Under the pieces are notes generated by a model. It saw only the letters and a program-made list of their open reading frames with translations. It ran no database searches and was not told the origin of the DNA. 64,000 bases of DNA, from assembly GCA_021018995.1 (NCBI GenBank), contig CM037587.1:72559604-72623603 (forward strand). Reading direction: 5' to 3'. The translations under genes and the position numbers were made by a program. The DNA is from Chloranthus sessilifolius (taxonomy: Eukaryota; Streptophyta; Magnoliopsida; Chloranthales; Chloranthaceae). This document shows positions 57,031 through 64,000 of this stretch, in pieces. Every line of letters starts with the position of its first letter. The stretch's first letter is position 1.

Positions 57031-57835
57031 GTGTTTAATTAGAAAAAAAACTAAAAAAGATTTTTTTTAATTTCGACCCAAGACAACACAAAGAGAGGCT
57101 GAAAAATTACACAGAGAGAATGAAAAATATAGAGAATTTCGAGAACGAACGCATAGAGAAACAGAGCCATGATTTCGAGATTCAAGTTTTGAATTTTTGA
57201 GATTCCTCTCCATAGCCTCAGCCGTAGGTACTAGTCTTTAGTTCCCAACCTTATTTTTTTTTTTTTTTTTTAGTTCTTAGATTTAGGTTTTCTTAATTAT
57301 TAATATTAAATTTTCAGTTTCTTAGACCGTATCACCCCTTTTTAGACCATAATTTTTAATATCTGGTTCTAGTTCTCAGTTCTAGAACCAGTCCTTAATC
57401 TGACGGCCTAATTCACTGACCCTTAGACTTTAATTCTATTCTGAAATCTTAATCTCCAGTCCTATCATTAATCTATGGTTCTAGTTGATAGTTTCTAGAA
57501 CCAGTCATTAATTATACGGTCTAATTTTCTAATTTCGGACCCGAATTCAGTCCTTTGATTTTAAATTCTAGTTTTAATTCCTTAATTCAATATTTCTAAA
57601 ATCTCAGTTTATAATTTAGTTCTCTAAATTTCTAGTTTCCTAATTTAATCCATAATTATAGTCCAAATTACCAACACCAAAAATCAAAAAAATATATAAT
57701 ATTAATATCCAAAAAAATCTAATTTATTTTTAATCTCAGTCACCCGATTTGCCCAAGCGAGCTTACGGATGATACTCAGGAACGAGGTCAATCCTCCTTA
57801 GCATAGCGGGACCAAAACCCCTTTTTTTAGATTTT

Positions 57836-58460
57836 TAGTAAAAGTTAATCAATTGCTTTAATTAGATTTTAGTATAATTAATTAATCGCATTAATTAAAT
57901 TTTAGTAGAGTTAATTAATTGCTCTAATTAGATTTTTAGTCTAATTAGTTCATTGCTTTAATTAGAATTCTAATAAAATTAGTTTGTTTGCTTTAATTAG
58001 AGTTTTAGTAAAACCAGTCTTCTATTTCAATTAGAATTTCAGTAGAACTAGTATCATTGCCTTAATTATAATTTCAAATACAATTAGTATACTTGCTTTA
58101 ATTAGAATTGTAGTAGAATTAGTCCATTTACTTTAATTAGAATTCCAGTACAATTAGCATATTTGATTTAATTAGAGTTTCATTAGAATTAGTACATTTG
58201 CATTCCTAGTACGATTAGGAGACCAATATTAATTAGACTCCTAGTAGGATTTGAAAACTTAATTAATTAGACTTCCAATAAAATTAGAACATTAAATCAA
58301 TTAGACTCCTAGTAGGATTAAGAGACTTAATTAATTAGACGTTCAATAGGATTAAAAATAGTAAAACTAAATAGACTCCTAATAAGATTAGAATATTAGA
58401 TTAGGCCACTATAATAAATTCCCACACCACTAGACTCACAATATAACTAGAAAATTTAAA
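57836..58460. repeat. AT-rich minisatellite, unit about 47 bp
   Basis: About a dozen degenerate copies of TTTAATTAGAATTTTAGTA followed by AATTAGTxxxTTTGC. In the last third the unit changes to TTAATTAGACTCCTAGTAGG. Confidence 0.8.
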
Positions 58461-60438
58461 CCAATTAGAATAACAACAATAACAGGAAAGAAAAGAAAAA
58501 CTAAACTATCTAAACTATAAAGAAGAGCCAATGCTGCTGACGTTCGCAGGCGGACGATTCAGTAAAGAAGTATCCCACACCAGCTCTAAAGTGTGATCAC
58601 TGACGTGTTGCATTGTTGTTAAATATCTGCAGCTGGCGATCGCAACAAACTAGGAACCTTCCTAGAAATCCCCCATTTTTATTTATTTATTTTCAACATT
58701 TCAAACACCGCATTACCAGAGTCCACTTGGACAGAATTGGGCCATTGATTCAATGGAAACCAAGAGGAACCCAGAAAAAGCGCGCACCAACACAAGTATC
58801 TCCTTCTTTATATAGACTCCTACAACAGTCGTCTCTCTAATAACCTAGCAGCCCCTTCTTTATACAGATTCTCACAATAGACGTCTCTCTTTCACCAGAA
58901 ATCTCTCTATCATCTTTGTCTATCTCTCTTATTTGGATCCACGATGATAAATGATCAAACGCACTTGGTTTGTATTTTGAATTCAAAAAGTAAATCACCC
59001 AATATTTCCTCATATTAATTTCTCGATCAATATACAAATCTCTCTCTTTATGATATATCTCTTGTTCGTGTATTAGAGAAGAAGAAATCGGACGCATAAT
59101 TCGTGAAATCTTAGAACGACTCACATTGCTACAATCGTCGATCAATCACACATATTTGGCTCAATTCTACTTGCGACGTTAGGAAACGAGGTAGGGGAAT
59201 TTCAATGCACAATTATATTTTAGACATTAAATTATAGGCTTTAATGATGTATTTGAACCAGATTTATGATTTTTAGAATTGAATTTGAACTGTTTGAATC
59301 TTATTATATCTGAACCTTTGAATTAGTGAATATCGATTTACATTGAATTATTAAATTTTTGAACATTTTATCCTTTGAATTGTAACTGAATAATTGGAAT
59401 CCTTTTTGTATGATAACTTGCATTGAATTATTGAACTTTGAATTAATAAACCTTTGAACATCAAACCCTTTGAATTTGAATTTGGATTAGAATGAGAATT
59501 ATTTTATAAACCATTGTACTTAAATATTAGAACTTTACATGTGATTTAAAGAGATTTATTTGAACCGAATCCTGTGCTTCGACACTTTTAAACCGTTTCG
59601 ACGGCCCATTGAATCGCACAAGTATCCCTCACAACGCAGGGGCTTAAGTACTTAGAAAAAATTTTATTGAACGACGATGGTTAGGAGGGAATTCCCATCG
59701 ATAATTGAAGACTCTAGTGCTATATTTGCGCTAGTGATAATTAAGTTATATTTTTAAGTCATCATAAATTAAGAAGACTGCATCTAAAATTTGATAATGA
59801 AACGATTTAATGAATACTCACGTGAAACCTAAGAAACGATGCTATCGAATCTCATATGGAACTAGAACTCAGAATATGTGCTTTTGAACCCATGATATTT
59901 TTCGAATTTTATTTTTTTCATTTAATTGCATTTGAATTTGTCATCGAACTATGCATTGATCGGATAAGATGTAATTTAGCCTTGAACTTTTTCTACTGAG
60001 ATTAAACTGTAGCTCACCCCGACACTATGTGCCATAGGTACAGAAGTAGTTCTAAATCCCGAATTAAAAGATCTCAACTTGGTACCAGAAGACGAAGCAG
60101 ATCTTCCACCTGAGGAGTTTTATCCTTAGATTCTATTTTAGACTTAGACTTGGTATAGATTAGATGAACTTTTAGAGATAATTAAGATTATTTTTGGATA
60201 TTGTGTGCCACTATTTTTGTGACGAACGATCGTCACCGGTGGTTTTACTTTTAATTTTTACACTTTCATTATGGACATTAATGCAAATTGATTTAGTAAT
60301 GGATATTTTTACATTCAATTTATTTATGATAGCTTGCTCACTAATCGATGACAAAGAATTTCTGTAATTAGATTATGAATTATGATCTAGCGATCCAAAA
60401 TTTTTACATTTTCGGGGTAAAAATTTCGGGTCGTTACA
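58461..60438 (+). repeat. LTR I, gypsy-type (left end uncertain)
   Basis: It ends GGGTCGTTACA at 60438. Inside are GAGGTAGGGGAAT (about 59189), the ACGACGATGG/CCATCG hairpin (about 59672-59700), TGTAGCTCACCCC (60008), the acidic ORF and a GGTGG-type hairpin near 60225. A possible TATA box (TTTATATAG, 58807-58815) is followed by CTCTCT-rich sequence. The 3' flank is GAAGA; I found no matching left flank with a TG start. Confidence 0.6.
60022..60129 (+). CDS. Conserved acidic small ORF in LTR I
   Basis: 36 codons with the stop. TLCAIG stands in place of RLYVTG, and the end is Val-Pro-Glu-Asp-Glu, Leu-Pro-Pro-Glu-Glu-Phe-Tyr-Pro and TAG. It is four codons shorter than B and C, and the indel is a codon multiple. 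DNA similarity is low outside short blocks, so peptide-level conservation is plausible. Confidence 0.45.
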   Translation, partial: TLCAIGTEVVLNPELKDLNLVPEDEADLPPEEFYP

Positions 60439-60445
60439 GAAGAAG

Positions 60446-61228
60446 TATCTAACTGAAAATGCATGTACAAAGACTTTTCAAATCCTTAAGTATTTTAATT
60501 TTAAAATGGATGGGGATAAATCGATTCTTGAACAAATTTATGAATTTCAGTTTATCGTCACTGAGATGGAAGTCCTATGTATTTAATGAAGTATACTAGA
60601 CCTGATATAACATTTATAGTAGGGGTATTGAGTAGATTTACTTACAACCCAGGGTCAGAACATTGGGAAGTTATTCGTAGGGTATTGAAATACTTAAAAG
60701 AAACTATACATTATAGTTTACAATATAGTAGTAAACATGAACTCTTACGGAATTTACTAATGCTACTTGGATTTATGACTTATTTGATTCAAAATTCACA
60801 AGCGAATGAATTTTATTTTAGCAGAAGGAGCAATATCGTGAGGGTCTAAAAAACAAACTTATCTTTTTAATTCAAATATGAAATCATAGTATATAGCATA
60901 AGATGTGGGAGCAAAAGAGGCAGAGTGGATTCAAAGCTTCACAAGGTAAATTCCTTTGATTCAACATATATATGCAATTAATTTTATTGTGATAATAAAG
61001 CTATTATGCAGATTTCAGGTAATAAGAAATATAAAGGGAAATCAAGGCATATAAGCCTTAGATATCACATCATTCGACAGAAGTTAAGTGACGGAGTGAT
61101 CGTATTAAACTACATATCAACGACTGAGATGCTTGCGGATCCGCTTACAAAAGCACTGCTCAGAGATATAGTATTGAGAACATCGAGGGGGATGAGCCTA
61201 AGACTGATATCTTTAAAGGCACAGTAGT
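60446..61228 (+). pseudogene. Ty1/copia RT end and RNase H remnant
   Basis: 60577-60849 reads YTRPDITFIVGVLSRFTYNP, then RVLKYLKETIHYSL, the C-terminal RT/RNase H part of Ty1/copia pol. 61006-61227 reads GKSRHISLRYHIIRQKLSDG, then TEMLADPLTKAL, the conserved copia RNase H end. The catalytic RNase H middle is frameshifted. It is the only copia sequence in the window. LTR I abuts its left side and LTR E lies about 100 bp to its right. Confidence 0.88.
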
Positions 61229-61326
61229 TGAACCTCAAGTTAGTAAGAGTTAGAGATTACAAATCCTAAGTTCAACGAAATAAGAAACTACTTCGTGACC
61301 CTTGAAAGTGCACAAAGGTATGTTAC
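61229..61326 (+). other. Short spacer before LTR E
   Basis: About 100 bp, probably the 3' end of the copia element. GTTAC at 61322-61326 would be the left target duplication of element E, but the right one is outside the window. Confidence 0.4.
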
Positions 61327-61902
61327 TGTAATATCCTAAAAAATTAAGCGTTTAACTTTGACCTCGAGATCCGTGTCCGATTGATCGTAGGTTTGACCAA
61401 GTAATGGTCAAACATTGAATACATGGAGTGATGAATTAACATAGTACGAATGTCACCGAAGTATGGTGTTTAGTGTGAGTTAGTGGTCACATACACCTAT
61501 CTCTGGTGTATGTGTTTAACACACAAGCAGTAGAGAGGATATAAGGGTTTAATAACCCTATTCTCCTTTTGTTTGGTTATTGAAGAGTTAAGAAGAGAGA
61601 GAGAACGCGAGAGAAGGTAACTAATTCCAAAGGAGTTATTGTGGTTGGATTGAGGGAAAGTGGAGCATTTATTATCGGATTCAAGGCGATTTGGGATCGT
61701 TGAAGCAAATGATGGAACCCTAGTCATCAATGCAACAAATCAACCCTTTGAAGAATTTATTAAGGTAAGTGTGATTTGATTTCAATACATAGAGAATGGA
61801 TGAATGAAATTCTGTCTAGCATGTGTAAAAGGATAGATTAAAGGCTTAGAAAAGAAAAGAAATGAGATTTGGAAGAACAGCCAGAAAGGGGGCTGAATCA
61901 GA

Positions 61903-62385
61903 CCAAATCGATTAATCAACATTGAGATTCGATTAATCGATTTTGGTCTGGAAGTTGAAAAGTCAAGTAAGCCCGATTTCGATTAATCGAATTGGATTTC
62001 GATTAATCGATTTGGATGTTCGATTAATTGATTTGGTAATCGACTAATTGACTGGGTACCTCCAGTGGCTGAAGAAACATGACCTGGGAAAATTGACTAA
62101 TCGAGTTGAGAAATCGATTAATCGACTTTGGGTTTCGATTAATCGATTTGGGATCGACTGGTCGATTTTGGATTTTCGACCACTCGATTTGAGAATCGAC
62201 CTTATTATGTTAGAGACTTCGATTAATCGATTTGGGATCGATTAATTGAATTTGAATCTCGATTAATCAATTTTGGGAATCGATTAATCGATTTGGGTTT
62301 CGATTAATCGATTTTGGGAATCGATTAATCGAATTGTGTTTCAATTAATCGATTTTGGGAATCGATTAATCGACTTAGGCAATTT
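61903..62385. repeat. Long TCGATTAATCGA array, LTR E
   Basis: About 20 copies of TCGATTAATCGA or close variants (TCGACTGGTCGA, TCGACCACTCGA) in 480 bp at about +575 to +1060. Variant units keep pairing between half-sites in part. Confidence 0.88.
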
Positions 62386-63428
62386 TACCTAACTTTATAG
62401 TTTTACTTTGAGATTCATGGAGGGTCTAAGACCTTTTTCATTATGTCTGTAGTGATGTATTGCATGTGTTATAATGTACCTTAGGTGGTACGTGTAAAAG
62501 CGAGCACAAGGAGCCACGTGGGACCTTGATGCTTGGACCTTCAGAGAATTGAGGTAGAGAACACCCTGAGCATGTACTTTAATTGCAAGAGCATGTATGT
62601 AGTGATATGTTTATCATAAATTGAAAATGTTTTAACTATGAAAAGCTTTGCGAAAATGGGTGTGTGTGTGACACCAAGAATGTGATAAAGACATCTGTGT
62701 GATGCGAGTAACTAAGATCAAGAAATCTAATGAGAAGGAGACATCTCCAGGGGATGAGAAAGTAATAAATGGCATCTGTGTGATGCGAGTAAGTTATACA
62801 TCCCAGGGATGTATATCTGATTGAATAATTACTGTTGAGGCCTAATTGATATAAGATAGCACTTTACACGGTGAACAACTATATGTAAAGCACATGCTAT
62901 TTTTGTTATTTGAGGTTTGTTTAGGATACCCCACCGACGTGACGGGATACCCATGACTGACGCGACAGGATATCCGTGACCGGTATGGCGGCCAATCCGT
63001 ACACCAGTGCGGAGGTCTATCCGTACACAATAAGCACATCCCAGGGATGTTGAGATGAGTTTTAACCCCACTACCTATTGAGAAAGGGGCTTGAGTCGTA
63101 TTCTCAGGGAATACATTTTAACAACTATCTATTTAGACGACGATGAAGGGTATCTCATCGGGGTTCGATGCTATATTGCTCGGGGATTACTTAAGTTGAA
63201 GATTTAAGTTTTGCTTTAGGCCTGTTCAGTGTCATTCATGATAAATCAACAGTAAAGTAAGACATGCTAATTACCAGTGAACTTGAATGTAAATCATCAG
63301 TTTTAAACTGTTTTTCTAGCAAATGCATAGACTCATCATGCTTAGAATATCATGGAATATATGTGAGTTTTAATTTATATGTTCATTGTGTTGTTCCCTA
63401 TTGAGCTAGGATGTAGCTCACCCCCTTT

Positions 63429-63545
63429 AGACTATACGTCGCAGGTCCTTTGTTAGCTATAGCGGAGGCTTCGGGAGACGTAGATCCGGGTGATTCGGAT
63501 TACGTACCTAGAGATGAGTTGGAGCCTCCTCTCGAGGATTTCTTC
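63429..63545 (+). CDS. Conserved acidic small ORF in LTR E (stop lost)
   Basis: 39 codons align without gaps to B and C: RLYVAGPLLAIAEASGDVDP, then Asp-Tyr-Val-Pro, Glu-Pro-Pro, Glu-Asp-Phe-Phe. The usual stop codon is TAT, so the frame runs 15 codons further to a TGA. One extra base in the hairpin region shifts the frame upstream. Confidence 0.45.
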
Positions 63546-63915
63546 TATGAGACTCTGCTGTGTACTTTGACAGAGAGTAGTTTTTGAGAGCTAATTGTAC
63601 GGCTTGGTATGTCAAGCCTTTATTTTTATCAAACAATGTAATTAGATAGACATTATTCTTTTTGACGAACCATCTGGGGTGATCTGTTTATCACCGATGG
63701 TTCAGATCGGTTCTCTGTTCATGCAGTGGCATGAAAGTAGAACTGTCTTTTGTTATGCCAGATGAGCATGTTACTTTTCCGCTTTATGAAATTAATTGCT
63801 TATTTATTTATTTGTGCTTGTTATACCAATGTTCCGTGCATGGCTTTGGGGCACAGTCTGGAGGATCGTACTGATGGCACGGGTTTTGAGGTGTCGAAAT
63901 CTGGGCTATCATAGT

Positions 63916-63927
63916 TGGTATCAAAGC
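63916..63927 (+). promoter_or_regulatory. Primer binding site of element E
   Basis: TGGTATCAAAGC, tRNA-Met type. The body of element E begins here; the last 70 bp match the leader of element B (TTCTGCTAATGAAA) in part. Confidence 0.85.
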
Positions 63928-64000
63928 ATTTTCTTTTAGAAATTCTGACAATCATTCTTTTGTCAGAACATAGGGATTTCTGCTAATGAAAACTTTGTTT

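Larger units (their letters stand above)
56085..57835 (+). repeat. 3' LTR of Tat-like element H (right end uncertain)
   Basis: It begins TATAGACACCCCC (TG changed to TA). It contains the hairpin array at 56207-56595 and GCGC motifs at 56745-57030. T-rich and AT-rich sequence follows. The right end is not identified and may lie in or beyond the minisatellite. Confidence 0.5.
61327..63913 (+). repeat. 5' LTR of element E (runs off the window)
   Basis: 2587 bp, starting TGTAATATCC and ending CTATCATA, with the PBS two bases later. It carries the TCGATTAATCGA array, conserved hairpins (63403-63419, 63665-63706) and the acidic frame. It is related to B and C in the second half but diverged in the first. 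Confidence 0.85.

Overview
This window is plant nuclear DNA made almost entirely of nested and broken LTR retrotransposons. I see no ordinary host gene and no rRNA, tRNA or CRISPR. The plant origin is inferred from chromodomain Ty3/gypsy polyproteins, tRNA-Met-type primer sites (TGGTATCAxAGC), long LTRs of 2.2-2.8 kb, a CACTA-type MITE and a Ty1/copia remnant. The species cannot be told.

Layout. (1) 1-847 and 13844-15060 are internal sequence of an old minus-strand element X (Tat/Ogre-like); its LTR is split into 15061-15139 and 38237-39639. (2) Element A (853-13838, minus strand, TSD TTAGA) is a gypsy element with both LTRs. A solo LTR of a related copy (5644-7882, TSD TACTT) sits between its RNase H and integrase, and a 153-bp CACTA-type MITE (3274-3426, TSD AGG) sits in its 3' LTR. 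(3) Element B (15140-38236, plus strand, TSD CTCAA) lies inside the LTR of X. It has the order LTR-internal-(truncated LTR)-internal-LTR, with one TSD around the whole 23 kb. Each internal copy has gag, protease, RT/RNase H, integrase-chromodomain and an additional ORF (aORF). A solo LTR of another family, C (17653-19824, TSD GAGGC), lies in the first gag. (4) 39640-44761 is Athila-like LTR and 3' sequence plus a Pro-rich broken ORF, minus strand. (5) 44762-47208 is the 3' LTR of minus-strand element F. (6) 47700-56084 looks like the 3' internal part of a Tat-like plus-strand element H, with three diverged antisense ORF modules. It is interrupted by a small non-coding LTR element G (48539-50907). 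(7) The LTR of H starts at 56085 and holds a ten-hairpin array and an AT-rich minisatellite. (8) LTR I ends at 60438, a copia remnant follows, and LTR E (61327-63913) opens an element that runs off the window.

Main new observations. (a) Seven or more LTR families each carry their own cluster of short self-complementary motifs. In B, and probably in H, the same motif cluster also lies just upstream of an additional ORF; this suggests sequence-specific regulation of the kind known for VANDAL/VANC anti-silencing. (b) LTRs of six families share a colinear open frame of 36-40 codons with a conserved acidic end and codon-sized indels, following a conserved hairpin. (c) Elements A and B share a short GT-AG intron at the same codon between the zinc knuckles and protease. 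(d) An array of ten hairpins at 56207-56595 shares one loop sequence and shows compensatory stem changes. (e) Stops that differ between the two B copies are mostly CAG-to-TAG, as expected from deamination of CHG-methylated cytosine.
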